Shown piece by piece: positions 50,399-59,531 of a DNA stretch of 64,000 nt. The DNA is from Paenimyroides baculatum (lineage in GTDB: Bacteria > Bacteroidota > Bacteroidia > Flavobacteriales > Flavobacteriaceae). Position numbers and translations under genes: made by a program. The notes beneath the pieces are model-generated. The model did not search any database, was not told the DNA's origin, and saw nothing but the letters and a program-made list of their open reading frames with translations. The stretch is from positions 100,366 to 164,365 of the forward strand of contig NZ_VWSG01000003.1 in NCBI RefSeq assembly GCF_008629655.1. The letters run 5' to 3'. The stretch's first letter is position 1, and each line of letters opens with the position of its first letter.

Positions 50399-51706
50399 TT
50401 AACTAATAACTTCTTTTTTTGCCGTTCTTATCAACAAAACAATTCCTATTGCAAAAAATACGACTAAAAATAAAATAGCATTTTGCATTTTGCCTGTAAT
50501 TTGAGCTATTACCCCATAAATAAGCATTCCTATTACGATTCCTATTTTTTCGGTTACATCATAAAAACTAAAAAATGAAGTGGTATCTGTGGTTTCGGGC
50601 AGTAATTTTGAGTAAGTTGATCTTGAAAGCGACTGAATTCCACCCATTACCAAACCAACCATTGCTGCAACTATATAAAAACTGGTAGGTTTTACCACAA
50701 AATACGCACATATACAGATAAAAATCCAAGTGGTATTTATTACAATTAAGGCATTAATGTTTCCTATTCTTTTTGATAATTTCGAGGTAAGAATCGCTCC
50801 AACAACTGCAATTAGCTGAATAAGAAGAATACTTACTATTAACCCTATTTGTCGCTGATCATCATTTTCCCATTGAACTTCTTTCTCTCCAAAATATGCA
50901 GCAATAATCATTACGGTTTGTACTGCCATGCTGTACACGAAAAAAGCGCCTAAATATCCTTTTAAAACGGGATATTGTTTTAATTCTTTAAAAATTCGTT
51001 TTAATTCTCTGAAACCTGAAAAGAACGCTTGTGTACTGATCTTTTTTGAATTTCTGAAATTCGGTAACAATCTGTAAGAAATCTGACTGAAGCCCAACCA
51101 CCAAATTCCGACCAAAACGAACGAGAATTTCATTGCCTGCATAGGTCCGTCGAAACCGAAAAGTTCACTTTTCATAACCATTGCAAGGTTTATCAACAGT
51201 AAAATTACAGAACCAATGTATCCTAACGAATATCCTTTTGCAGAAACCGCATCTTGTTGTTCAGGATATGCAATATCGGGCAGATAAGAATTGTAGAAAA
51301 CCAGACTTCCCCAGAAACCAATTAACGCCATCATATAAAAAAACAGACTTATATATAGGTTGTTTAAATCGAAAAAGTAAAGCATCATACAGGAAATAGA
51401 TCCTACGAAACAAAACAATTTCAAGAAAAACTTTTTGTTACCTAAATAATCGGCAACACCTGATAAAAGTGGTGATATAAAAGCTATTATTAAAAAACCA
51501 ATAGCGGTTACATAACTTATAATTGATTCGCTTGGAGTTTCGATACCGAAAAACGAAGCAGATTCTTTATCTTCTAACCTAAACAAGGAGCCATAAAATA
51601 GCGGGAAAATAGAAGATGAGATTACCAAGGCATACACAGAATTTGCCCAATCGTAAAAAGCCCATGCGTTAAGAACTTTTTTTTCGCCTTTTATATGTGT
51701 TTTCAT
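50399..51706 (-). CDS. MFS transporter, UMF1/Atg22-like
   Basis: 435 residues, about 12 membrane helices. The opening NAWAFYDWANSVYALVISSS is the UMF1 family hallmark, followed by GVADYLGNKKFFLKLFCFVG (the MFS loop 2-3 motif) and LVMGGIQSLSRSTYSKLLPE, the conserved Atg22-like segment. Substrate unknown; yeast Atg22 exports amino acids from the vacuole. It lies downstream of the M48 protease gene but a hairpin separates them. Confidence 0.92.
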   Translation of the reverse strand: MKTHIKGEKKVLNAWAFYDWANSVYALVISSSIFPLFYGSLFRLEDKESASFFGIETPSESIISYVTAIGFLIIAFISPLLSGVADYLGNKKFFLKLFCFVGSISCMMLYFFDLNNLYISLFFYMMALIGFWGSLVFYNSYLPDIAYPEQQDAVSAKGYSLGYIGSVILLLINLAMVMKSELFGFDGPMQAMKFSFVLVGIWWLGFSQISYRLLPNFRNSKKISTQAFFSGFRELKRIFKELKQYPVLKGYLGAFFVYSMAVQTVMIIAAYFGEKEVQWENDDQRQIGLIVSILLIQLIAVVGAILTSKLSKRIGNINALIVINTTWIFICICAYFVVKPTSFYIVAAMVGLVMGGIQSLSRSTYSKLLPETTDTTSFFSFYDVTEKIGIVIGMLIYGVIAQITGKMQNAILFLVVFFAIGIVLLIRTAKKEVIS

Positions 51707-51718
51707 AAAGAAGAAATA

Positions 51719-51744
51719 AAAAGGCAGTTTTACAACCGCCTTTT
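51719..51744 (-). terminator. Terminator of the M48 protease gene
   Basis: Stem aaaaggcagtt/aaccgcctttt with one mismatch, directly after the stop at 51753. Confidence 0.75.
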
Positions 51745-51752
51745 AAATGAAG

Positions 51753-52559
51753 TTAATATTTCTTTCCAAATTTAGCAGCTTCTGCCTTTGCTTCTGGAAT
51801 TAATTTTTGAATATCTGCAATACGCGTTTTATCGCTCGGGTGTGTGCTTAACAATTCCGGAGTTTTACTACCGCCTTGAGCTGACATTCTTTGCCAGAAC
51901 GAAATAGCGTTGTCTGGATTATATCCTGCAATTGCCATTAACATTAATCCTAAACGATCTGCTTCTGATTCATCTCCTCTACCGTATGCCAACATTGCTA
52001 AGTTTGATCCGGTTCCGTATAATAAACCTAATCCTTGCTGAACTGCCGCCGAACTACCAGATGTTGCTGCACCTAAACCTTGTGCTACACCTGCTTGAAT
52101 CAAAGCTTTATCCATACGTTTACGGCTGTGACTTAACAAAGCATGTGCAACTTCGTGACCCATAACTGTTGCCAAACCTGCTTCGTCTTTAGTTACAGGC
52201 ATAATTCCTGTAAAAACGGCGATTTTTCCGCCTGGCATACACCACGCATTGATTTCTTTGCCTTGAATCAACTTATATTCCCATTTATAGCTGGCAATTT
52301 GATCTTTAAACCCTTTCGATGTCATCCATTTTACTGCGGCATCTTTAATTTTTGCTCCAACATTCTGCACTTTTGTAGCATCCGCAGTTCCTGTAACAAC
52401 TTTATTCTCCTTTAAAAAGGTAGTATATTGTTGATAAGCCGCCGGAATTAACTGTTCGTTTTCATTTGTTAAAGCCAATCCTTTCTTTCCCGTTAATGGG
52501 TTGGTAGCACACGCCAGCACTAAAGCTGCCACGCTGCATAATACTAATACTTTTTTCAT
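51753..52559 (-). CDS. M48-family metalloprotease lipoprotein
   Basis: 268 residues. Signal MKKVLVLCSVAALVLAC gives lipobox VLAC, followed by ATNPLTGKK, the usual start of periplasmic Oma1/BepA/LoiP-like M48 proteins. Zinc motif HEVAHALLSHSRKRMD (HExxH) and the third ligand in GDESEADRLGLMLMAIAGY. A C-terminal LSTHPSDKTRI is also conserved. Expected role: quality control of outer-membrane or lipoprotein assembly. It is divergent from the alpha/beta hydrolase gene. Confidence 0.93.
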   Translation of the reverse strand: MKKVLVLCSVAALVLACATNPLTGKKGLALTNENEQLIPAAYQQYTTFLKENKVVTGTADATKVQNVGAKIKDAAVKWMTSKGFKDQIASYKWEYKLIQGKEINAWCMPGGKIAVFTGIMPVTKDEAGLATVMGHEVAHALLSHSRKRMDKALIQAGVAQGLGAATSGSSAAVQQGLGLLYGTGSNLAMLAYGRGDESEADRLGLMLMAIAGYNPDNAISFWQRMSAQGGSKTPELLSTHPSDKTRIADIQKLIPEAKAEAAKFGKKY

Positions 52560-52620
52560 AGCTAAATAATTTAATCTTTAAATTTTTCTAAAATTATAAA
52601 ATATTCCAAACAATACCTTT

Positions 52621-52628
52621 TAACTTTG
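52621..52628 (+). promoter_or_regulatory. -7 promoter box for the hydrolase/msrB unit
   Basis: TAACTTTG is an exact TAnnTTTG match, 18 bases before the ATG at 52647; it argues against a start at 52626. Confidence 0.5.
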
Positions 52629-52646
52629 TTTACAAAATTAAAAAAT

Positions 52647-53501
52647 ATGGCACAAAAACAAGAAAAAGTTTTAGAAGTTCCACGTTATATTAAAAACACA
52701 TCGAAGGTTTTACAAACATTAAACAAAAATATGGCAGCTGCGTTTGCCTTAAAATTGTTTGAAACACCTATTAAATACAAAATGCCTAAGCGCGAACAGA
52801 AAATGTACGAGGTTTCGCATAAATCGAAATTAACCTTACCTGAAAGCGGTAAAGAGATTGTGGTTTACGAAAATAAATTCGGACCTAAAAAAGTATTGTT
52901 GGTTCATGGTTGGAATGGTCGCGGCACACAATTGGTATCTATTGCAAAAGCTTTTAAGGAATTAAATTATACCATAATAAGTTTTGATGCTCCCGGACAT
53001 GGTAAAAGCACAAAAACCGCAGCGAATATGAAACATTTTATTGAAGCTATTTTTGAATTGGATAAAAAGTACAACGGTTTCGATGTTATGATTGGTCATT
53101 CATTAGGTGGTATGAGCGTGATTAACTTTTTAGGTAGAGGTTTGCAAACAGACAAAGCAGTAATTATTGGCAGTGGAAACACCACGAAAGCAATTACCGA
53201 AGATTTTTTGGGAACCATTGGAATGAACAAAAAATTAACGCCGATATTAATTAATTTGTTCGAAAGAAAATACAACGACAAAATGACCAATTACGATGTT
53301 GCCGATCAAGCTTTAAAAGTAAGCGTTCCCGTTTTAATCATTCATGATAAAAATGATAAAGACGTGCCTTTTACGGCTGCCGAAGCAATTTCAAAAAACC
53401 TGCAAAACAACGAATTATTAATAACAACAGGATTAGGACACAGAAAAATTTTAGGAGATGAGAAAGTTATTGAAAAAATCGTACAGTTCGTTACCAGTTA
53501 A
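52647..53501 (+). CDS. Alpha/beta hydrolase
   Basis: 284 residues from the ATG at 52647 ([11 protein letters not shown]). The oxyanion strand is [14 protein letters not shown], the nucleophile elbow [12 protein letters not shown], the acid in [14 protein letters not shown], and the His in GLGHRKIL, so the catalytic triad is complete. There is no signal peptide. Substrate unknown; esterase or thioesterase are possible. Its last 44 bases overlap the start of the msrB gene. Confidence 0.9.
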   Translation: MAQKQEKVLEVPRYIKNTSKVLQTLNKNMAAAFALKLFETPIKYKMPKREQKMYEVSHKSKLTLPESGKEIVVYENKFGPKKVLLVHGWNGRGTQLVSIAKAFKELNYTIISFDAPGHGKSTKTAANMKHFIEAIFELDKKYNGFDVMIGHSLGGMSVINFLGRGLQTDKAVIIGSGNTTKAITEDFLGTIGMNKKLTPILINLFERKYNDKMTNYDVADQALKVSVPVLIIHDKNDKDVPFTAAEAISKNLQNNELLITTGLGHRKILGDEKVIEKIVQFVTS

Positions 53502-53967
53502 AATATTTTGGATATTTTTATGTGTACAATTTATAAGCTGTAAAGAGCACAACGCCAATGCACAAACCCAAACAACAAAAACTATGACAGAGAAAGATTG
53601 GAAAGAAAAACTAACGCCCGAAGAATATTACATTTTACGCGAAAAAGGAACCGAAAGACCTTTTAGTGGTAAATACAATGATTTTTTTGAAAAAGGATCT
53701 TACGTTTGTGCCGCTTGTGGAAACAAACTTTTTAATTCGGATGCAAAATTTGATTCTTCATGCGGTTGGCCATCATTTGATCAGGCTATTGAAGGATCGG
53801 TTATTTACACAAAAGACACCACGCACGGAATGGTAAGAACCGAAGTTACCTGTGCAAAATGTGACGGACATTTAGGTCATGTTTTTGATGACGGTCCAAA
53901 AGATACTACCGGAGAACGTTACTGCATGAATTCTGTTTCTATAAAATTTGTTCCCGAGAATAATTAA
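53458..53967 (+). CDS. msrB: Peptide-methionine (R)-S-oxide reductase MsrB, lipoprotein form
   Basis: 169 residues from ATG 53458, which has an aggag just upstream and gives a basic start (MRKLLKKS), a hydrophobic stretch ([12 protein letters not shown]) and lipobox ISC. The MsrB domain has zinc cysteines in CAACG and [15 protein letters not shown], and the catalytic Cys in [12 protein letters not shown]. It reduces methionine-R-sulfoxide, here probably in envelope proteins. A shorter start at [10 protein letters not shown] would give a cytoplasmic enzyme. It overlaps the hydrolase gene by 44 bases and the convergent birA by 4. Confidence 0.93.
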   Translation: MRKLLKKSYSSLPVKIFWIFLCVQFISCKEHNANAQTQTTKTMTEKDWKEKLTPEEYYILREKGTERPFSGKYNDFFEKGSYVCAACGNKLFNSDAKFDSSCGWPSFDQAIEGSVIYTKDTTHGMVRTEVTCAKCDGHLGHVFDDGPKDTTGERYCMNSVSIKFVPENN

Positions 53968-54692
53968 TACATCAATTTAATATCTTTTAGATTATAACAG
54001 TGTAAATCGTCATTTTCAAGCTGTAAAACCAGCTGACCATGACGATTTACTTCTTTTATAATCCCGTTGAATAATTGTCCGTCTTTACTTTCAAAAGTAC
54101 TTACTACATCTTTTCTAAATAAATGGTTGTGATAGTAATTCCATTCTTTATCAGCTTTAGCTTCTAAATCATTCAAACTTTCCTTGATATGATCAACTAT
54201 TACAGTTAATAATTGCAAACGATCTGGCATGATATCATACTTTTTAAAAATAGACGATGCTTGTGGAAATCCATCAAAATTTGTTTGTTCGCAATTAATT
54301 CCAATTCCTATTACCGAACTTACACTGCCATTGGCATGAATGTTATTTTCAATTAAAATGCCCGATATCTTCTTGTTGTATGACAAAATGTCGTTAGGCC
54401 ATTTTACATAAATATTCGTTAAATTTAAAGAAATCAAAGCCTTTAATACAGCATTTGCAACCACAACGTTCAGTGTAAACAGATTATCATCCGTTGTTAT
54501 TTTTTCTTTCAAATAGACACTAAATGTAAGGTTTTTAGCATCTTCGGTAACCCAAACACTTCCCATTTGTCCTTTTCCCTGCAATTGCACATCGGCCCAA
54601 ACAACTGTAAAATCAGTTAAATCGGTATCGGCAGCAAGCTTCTTTAAAAAATCGTTTGTAGAAGATGTGGCATTGAGTTTGATTAAATACAT
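53964..54692 (-). CDS. birA: Biotin-[acetyl-CoA-carboxylase] ligase
   Basis: 242 residues: catalytic domain only, with no N-terminal DNA-binding helix, so an enzyme and not a repressor. [35 protein letters not shown] (the biotinyl-AMP loop, in place of GRGRRGR), [20 protein letters not shown], and GIGINCEQT are the family signatures. It attaches biotin to BCCP. It is divergent from rsfS. Confidence 0.93.
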   Translation of the reverse strand: MYLIKLNATSSTNDFLKKLAADTDLTDFTVVWADVQLQGKGQMGSVWVTEDAKNLTFSVYLKEKITTDDNLFTLNVVVANAVLKALISLNLTNIYVKWPNDILSYNKKISGILIENNIHANGSVSSVIGIGINCEQTNFDGFPQASSIFKKYDIMPDRLQLLTVIVDHIKESLNDLEAKADKEWNYYHNHLFRKDVVSTFESKDGQLFNGIIKEVNRHGQLVLQLENDDLHCYNLKDIKLMY

Positions 54693-54743
54693 TATAAATA
54701 CTATCTTTAGGACAAAATTAATTTATAAGACAATACAATTTAA

Positions 54744-54751
54744 TAAATTTG
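54744..54751 (+). promoter_or_regulatory. -7 promoter box for rsfS-ftsH
   Basis: TAAATTTG matches TAnnTTTG, 26 bases before the rsfS ATG at 54778. Confidence 0.5.
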
Positions 54752-54777
54752 CAATAATTAAAGTACAAAATATTTAC

Positions 54778-55158
54778 ATGAGCGAAAACAAAAAAAACAA
54801 TGAGGCTTTATTGGCCTTAATTATTGAAGGAATAGAAAACGTAAAAGGAGAAAATATTACCATTTTAGACTTAAGAGCCATAGAAAATACTGCCTGTGAT
54901 TATTTTGTGATATGCGACGGAAATTCTAACACACAGGTTAACGCCATTTCAGGAGCAGTTCAACGCACCGTATCAAAAGAGCTTAAAGACAAGCCTTGGC
55001 ATGTTGAAGGAACCGAACAGGCAAACTGGGTTTTAATGGACTACATTAACATTGTGGTGCATATCTTCCAAAAAGAAACCCGCGAATATTATAACATTGA
55101 AGACCTTTGGGGCGATGCTAAAATTACCCAGGTAACTTCAAACCAACCAACACAGTAA
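54778..55158 (+). CDS. rsfS: Ribosomal silencing factor RsfS
   Basis: 126 residues from the ATG at 54778 (MSENKKNNEALL), placed just after a promoter box; the longer frame to 54667 overlaps birA. Motifs: GENITILDLRAIENTACDYF, VICDGNSNTQVNAISGAV, KPWHVEGTEQANWVLMDY and VVHIFQKETREYYNIEDLW, the RsfS/Iojap core. It binds uL14 and blocks joining of ribosomal subunits in slow growth. It precedes ftsH by 7 bases, a common order in this phylum. Confidence 0.95.
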   Translation: MSENKKNNEALLALIIEGIENVKGENITILDLRAIENTACDYFVICDGNSNTQVNAISGAVQRTVSKELKDKPWHVEGTEQANWVLMDYINIVVHIFQKETREYYNIEDLWGDAKITQVTSNQPTQ

Positions 55159-55165
55159 CCATTTT

Positions 55166-57109
55166 ATGAAAAATCCCGTAAATAATAAGCCCAAGTACAA
55201 CCCTTGGATGCTTTATGGTGGCATAATATTTATACTCTTTGCTATTTCTCTTACAACAGGAGGTGGCAGTTTTGGAGGAGATACAACCATAGGTCTTTCT
55301 AAATTTTACCAGTATTTAGATAATAGTCAGGTAGAAAAGGTTGTTTTTAGCAACTCGTCTGCACAGGTTTTCTTGAATGAAACGGCAAAAAAAACTGCAG
55401 AACATCAAAAAGAAAGCAAGCCTACTTTGTTAAGTTCTATGTCAACAGGTCCTGATTATGTGGTAGAAATTGCCAATAAAGATCTATTCGAAGAAAAATT
55501 AGTTCAGGCATCAAGTGAAGGAAAGTTAAAAGAATTTACAACCGAAAAGGAAAGCAACTGGGGTAGTATCCTTTTATCATTATTACCAATCATATTAATT
55601 CCGGTAGTTTGGATTTTTATGATGAGAAGAATGAGCGGCGGAACCGGTGGCGGTGGCGGTGGTCAGATTTTTTCGATAGGAAAATCAAGAGCCCGTTTAT
55701 TTGACGAAAAGAATGATAACCGAGTAACTTTTAACGATGTTGCCGGATTGGTTGGTGCAAAAGAAGAAATTCAGGAAATTGTTGAATTTTTAAAGAATCC
55801 TGAAAAATATACATCAATTGGTGGTAAAATTCCAAAAGGTGCTTTATTAGTTGGTCCTCCGGGAACAGGTAAAACCTTATTAGCAAAAGCAGTAGCTGGT
55901 GAAGCGCAAGTGCCGTTTTTCTCTTTATCAGGTTCAGATTTTGTTGAAATGTTTGTAGGTGTTGGTGCATCTCGTGTTCGTGATTTGTTTAAACAAGCAA
56001 AAGAAAAATCGCCTGCCATTATTTTTATCGATGAGATCGATGCAATTGGTAGAGCTCGTGGGAAATCGAATTTTTCAGGATCGAACGATGAACGTGAAAA
56101 TACACTGAACCAATTACTTACCGAAATGGATGGTTTTGGTACAAACACAAACGTTATTGTTTTGGCAGCAACAAACCGCGCCGAAATTCTGGATAAAGCC
56201 TTAATGCGTGCCGGACGTTTTGACAGACAAATTTATGTAGATCTGCCAGACGTTAACGAACGTAAAGAGATATTTGTAGTTCACCTAAAGAAAATTAAAA
56301 AAGTAGACAACTTGGACATTGATTTTCTTGCAAGACAAACACCAGGATTTTCGGGTGCAGATATTGCCAACGTTTGTAACGAAGCTGCTTTAACTGCTGC
56401 ACGTAAAGGTAAAACCGAAGTTGATAAACAAGATTTTTTAGATGCTGTTGACCGTATTGTTGGCGGATTAGAAAAGAAAAACAAAATTATTACACCAGAA
56501 GAAAAATATGCAATTGCGATACACGAAGCTGGTCATGCAACCGTTTCTTGGTTAACAGAACACGCTGCGCCGCTGGTTAAAGTAACTATTGTTCCTCGTG
56601 GTATGAGTTTAGGTGCCGCTTGGTATCTGCCAGAAGAACGTCAAATTGTGCGTACAGAGCAAATGCTAGACGAAATGTGCGCAACAATGGGCGGTAGAGC
56701 TGCAGAGAAAGTTATTTTCGATAAAATTTCAACCGGTGCTTTAAGCGATCTTGAAAAAGTGAACAAACAAGCACGTGCAATGGTTACCATTTACGGTTTG
56801 AATGATTCGTTAGGAAACATAACCTTTTACGATTCATCGGGTCAAAGCGAATACAATTTCTCAAAACCTTATTCAGAAGAAACTGCGAAATTAATCGATA
56901 AAGAAATTTCAGGTTTAATTGAAGGCCAGTACCAAAGAGCAATTACTTTATTGACAGAAAATAAAGATAAATTAATTCAACTGGCTGACTTACTTTGTGA
57001 AAAAGAAGTTATATTTAGAGAAGATTTAGAAGATATTTTTGGAAAACGTGCCTTTAATAACAAAAATGTTATTGATGTTACAACTGAAAACGAGTCTGAA
57101 GTTATTTAA
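55166..57109 (+). CDS. ftsH: ATP-dependent zinc metalloprotease FtsH
   Basis: 647 residues. Two membrane helices (about 13-30 and 133-152) frame a periplasmic domain. A Gly-rich linker leads to the AAA+ domain: Walker A GPPGTGKT (230-237), Walker B IIFIDEIDAIG, and the second region of homology ATNRAEILDKALMRAGRFDR. The zinc protease site HEAGH is at 453-457. It degrades membrane and short-lived soluble proteins. In operon with rsfS. A 16-bp stem terminator follows. Confidence 0.97.
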   Translation: MKNPVNNKPKYNPWMLYGGIIFILFAISLTTGGGSFGGDTTIGLSKFYQYLDNSQVEKVVFSNSSAQVFLNETAKKTAEHQKESKPTLLSSMSTGPDYVVEIANKDLFEEKLVQASSEGKLKEFTTEKESNWGSILLSLLPIILIPVVWIFMMRRMSGGTGGGGGGQIFSIGKSRARLFDEKNDNRVTFNDVAGLVGAKEEIQEIVEFLKNPEKYTSIGGKIPKGALLVGPPGTGKTLLAKAVAGEAQVPFFSLSGSDFVEMFVGVGASRVRDLFKQAKEKSPAIIFIDEIDAIGRARGKSNFSGSNDERENTLNQLLTEMDGFGTNTNVIVLAATNRAEILDKALMRAGRFDRQIYVDLPDVNERKEIFVVHLKKIKKVDNLDIDFLARQTPGFSGADIANVCNEAALTAARKGKTEVDKQDFLDAVDRIVGGLEKKNKIITPEEKYAIAIHEAGHATVSWLTEHAAPLVKVTIVPRGMSLGAAWYLPEERQIVRTEQMLDEMCATMGGRAAEKVIFDKISTGALSDLEKVNKQARAMVTIYGLNDSLGNITFYDSSGQSEYNFSKPYSEETAKLIDKEISGLIEGQYQRAITLLTENKDKLIQLADLLCEKEVIFREDLEDIFGKRAFNNKNVIDVTTENESEVI

Positions 57110-57133
57110 AACGAACACTTTAGCATACAGCAC

Positions 57134-57170
57134 AAAAACTTGGTTTAACCTACTGTTAAACCAAGTTTTT
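57134..57170 (+). terminator. Terminator of rsfS-ftsH
   Basis: A perfect 16-bp stem (aaaaacttggtttaac and complement) with a 5-base loop, ending in a run of T. Confidence 0.93.
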
Positions 57171-57173
57171 TTT

Positions 57174-57181
57174 TATCTTTG
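57174..57181 (+). promoter_or_regulatory. -7 promoter box for the LUD-cdsA-psd-ACBP-sod run
   Basis: TATCTTTG matches TAnnTTTG, 36 bases before the ATG at 57218. It directly abuts the ftsH terminator. Confidence 0.5.
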
Positions 57182-57217
57182 AATATATATAATGCCAATT
57201 TATATTTAAAATTGCCA

Positions 57218-57817
57218 ATGAACATATTTAAAAAATTTTTAAGCAGTTTTTCTTCACCTCGTCAAGATAATAATGATGAGGAAAGCAAGTATCTGCCTGA
57301 AAAAGAAACACCTGTCGACGAACAGTTTACACATAACTTTAAGGTAAACGGCGGCAAGTTTTTATATTGTGAAAATGAAGAGGAATTAGATGAGAACTTT
57401 ATAAGCATTTTACAGGAAAACGATTGGTTTGAAACTGAAGCTTTAACGTTTGAAAAAGGACTTCAACACTTTTTATCTGATAATAAACTAAATTATAAAA
57501 ATCCGAGTAATCCTATATTTTTATTAACAAGCTGCGAAAGTTTAATTGCACAAGACGGATCTATACTGTTTTCGTCAAAGCAACTGTTTCATTACAAACC
57601 AAACGAATTGCCAAAAAATATTATTGTTGTAGCAAAAGCAAGCCAGATTACGCGTTCAAAAAGCGATGGTTTGCGTAATATAAAAATAAGGTATGCCAAC
57701 GAAATACCTACAAACATTACAACAATGCAGCATTTTAAAGAAAGTAAAAACGACGATTTTTTACAATACGGCATTCAGGCTAAAAACTTTTACCTGCTGT
57801 TATTAGAAGATTTTTAA
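57218..57817 (+). CDS. LUD domain (LutC/YkgG-like) protein
   Basis: 199 residues from the ATG at 57218 (MNIFKKFLSSF). The C-terminal half shows SNPIFLLTSCESLIAQDGSI and LPKNIIVVAKASQI, the nucleotide-binding-like strands of the LUD fold, but lacks the full lactate-use partners. The N-terminal half is charged and variable. In Bacteroidetes a LUD gene often precedes cdsA, as here (3-base gap). Its role in lipid synthesis, if any, is not known. Confidence 0.82.
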   Translation: MNIFKKFLSSFSSPRQDNNDEESKYLPEKETPVDEQFTHNFKVNGGKFLYCENEEELDENFISILQENDWFETEALTFEKGLQHFLSDNKLNYKNPSNPIFLLTSCESLIAQDGSILFSSKQLFHYKPNELPKNIIVVAKASQITRSKSDGLRNIKIRYANEIPTNITTMQHFKESKNDDFLQYGIQAKNFYLLLLEDF

Positions 57818-57820
57818 ACT

Positions 57821-58615
57821 ATGAGTGAAGTTGTAAAGCGTACCCTGTCGGGAATTTTATACATTGCACTATTAGTTGGTGCAATTTTATTTTCAAAAGA
57901 TACATTCCTTTCTCTTTTTGCGTTCTTTTTTATTGTGGCAGTTTATGAATTTTGTCAGCTTTATCATATTAATAAAATATTGGGTTATATTTGGTCGATC
58001 ATTTTGGCATCTTCTTTTATTTTTGTAGATAATCTGCCAATTAACAGCATTTATCTAATTGTTCTGCCATTTAGTATCTTTCTAATTATTGATCTTTTAC
58101 AGAACAAAGCATCCTCAAAACCAACAAATTTTCAAAAATATCTGCATTTAACAGGTTATGTGGTGCTACCGTTTTTAATTATTACACAATTACCTTATTC
58201 AAATCAAAGCTACACTCCCCTGCTGTTATTAAGTATTTTTATAATGATATGGTGTAACGACACTTTTGCTTATATTTGTGGCAAGCTTTTGGGAAAACAC
58301 AAGCTTTACGAAAAAATATCACCAAAAAAGACTATCGAAGGTTTTATAGGCGGATTAATTTTCACACAGATTGCCGCATTTATCATCTTTAAATATACAG
58401 ATATACAGGCATCGCTGCCGTTTTGGATGTTAATTGGTTTAGGGATAAGTGTTATTGGAACCATTGGTGATCTGGTTGAATCCAAGTACAAACGCCAAGC
58501 TGGCATTAAAGACAGCGGATCAATCATGCCCGGACACGGCGGTATTTTAGACCGGTTAGACAGTATTTTGTTTGCTGCACCGTTTTTATTTTTAATTTAT
58601 AAAATTGTTATATAA
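57821..58615 (+). CDS. cdsA: Phosphatidate cytidylyltransferase
   Basis: 264 residues with about seven or eight membrane helices. The C-terminal signature is IGTIGDLVESKYKRQAGIKD followed by SGSIMPGHGGILDRLDS, binding CTP and magnesium. It makes CDP-diacylglycerol from phosphatidate. Its stop overlaps the psd start by one base (TAATG). With psd, two key steps toward phosphatidylethanolamine are next to each other. Confidence 0.96.
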   Translation: MSEVVKRTLSGILYIALLVGAILFSKDTFLSLFAFFFIVAVYEFCQLYHINKILGYIWSIILASSFIFVDNLPINSIYLIVLPFSIFLIIDLLQNKASSKPTNFQKYLHLTGYVVLPFLIITQLPYSNQSYTPLLLLSIFIMIWCNDTFAYICGKLLGKHKLYEKISPKKTIEGFIGGLIFTQIAAFIIFKYTDIQASLPFWMLIGLGISVIGTIGDLVESKYKRQAGIKDSGSIMPGHGGILDRLDSILFAAPFLFLIYKIVI

Positions 58616-59268
58616 TGTTTCATAAAGAAGGCGCTAAAATTATTTTATTCTCACTTTTAATTGCAGTTTCAATTATATTGGGGGTTGAATATTTAATTTC
58701 AATTCCTTGGGTGGTAAAAGTGGTACAGATAGTTACTTTATTATTTTTGGTAATTGTACTTCAGTTTTTTAGAAATCCAAAAAGAACATTAGACGATATT
58801 GCCGATCATTTAATATTGGCTCCTGTTGATGGAAAAGTAGTTGTAATTGAAGAGGTTTACGAACCTGAATATTTTAAAGACAAACGTTTAATGGTATCCA
58901 TTTTTATGTCGCCAATAAATGTTCACGTAACTCGTTACGCTTTAAACGGAATGGTAAAATATAGTAAATATCATCCGGGAAAATATTTGGTAGCTTGGCA
59001 TCCAAAAGCAAGCGAAGAAAACGAACGTACTACGGTTGTTATAGACAATCCTGTTTATGGCGAAGTAATGTACAGACAAATTGCCGGTGCATTGGCTAAA
59101 CGAATTGTAAATTACGCTAAAGTGGGTCACAGAGTTAATCAGGGTGAAGACGCCGGATTTATTAAATTTGGTTCACGTGTTGATTTGTATCTTCCGCTTG
59201 GAACCAACGTAAATGTGGTGCTTAACCAAAAGGCTCGCGGAAACAAAACGGTAATCGCCAATAAATAA
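58615..59268 (+). CDS. psd: Phosphatidylserine decarboxylase proenzyme
   Basis: 217 residues, the short type common in Bacteroidetes and archaea. Two N-terminal membrane segments, then LAPVDGKVVVIEEVYEPEYF, MSPINVHVTRYALNGMVKY, and KFGSRVDLYLPLG, where self-cleavage between Gly and Ser makes the pyruvoyl group. It converts phosphatidylserine to phosphatidylethanolamine at the inner membrane. It overlaps cdsA by one base and touches the ACBP gene with no gap. Confidence 0.95.
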   Translation: MFHKEGAKIILFSLLIAVSIILGVEYLISIPWVVKVVQIVTLLFLVIVLQFFRNPKRTLDDIADHLILAPVDGKVVVIEEVYEPEYFKDKRLMVSIFMSPINVHVTRYALNGMVKYSKYHPGKYLVAWHPKASEENERTTVVIDNPVYGEVMYRQIAGALAKRIVNYAKVGHRVNQGEDAGFIKFGSRVDLYLPLGTNVNVVLNQKARGNKTVIANK

Positions 59269-59526
59269 ATGACACAAACCGATCTGTTATTTAAAGAAGC
59301 TTTCGAAAAAGCATCTTCCACCCCTATTGTTTTACCGCCCGATGTGCGTTTGCGTTTATATGCCTATTACAAACAGGCAACTTTAGATTACACGCATAAT
59401 TTTGTTTATCATGAAGTTGATCTAATTCGTGGATTTAAATTCAATGCATGGAAACAAGTAGCACATTTAACACAAGAAGAAGCCAAAATTTTGTATATTG
59501 AACTTGTAAACTCATTAAAGCTATAA
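59269..59526 (+). CDS. Acyl-CoA-binding protein
   Basis: An 85-residue four-helix ACBP: LLFKEAFEKAS in helix 1, VRLRLYAYYKQATLDY in helix 2 (the YxxYKQAT acyl-CoA motif), FKFNAWKQVAHLTQEEA in helices 3-4 (KxxAWxxxxxLxxxEA). It holds long-chain acyl-CoA in the cytoplasm. It begins the base after the psd stop, so it is coupled to phospholipid synthesis. ACBP is mainly eukaryotic but is known in some bacteria, including Bacteroidetes. Confidence 0.95.
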   Translation: MTQTDLLFKEAFEKASSTPIVLPPDVRLRLYAYYKQATLDYTHNFVYHEVDLIRGFKFNAWKQVAHLTQEEAKILYIELVNSLKL

Positions 59527-59531
59527 ATTGT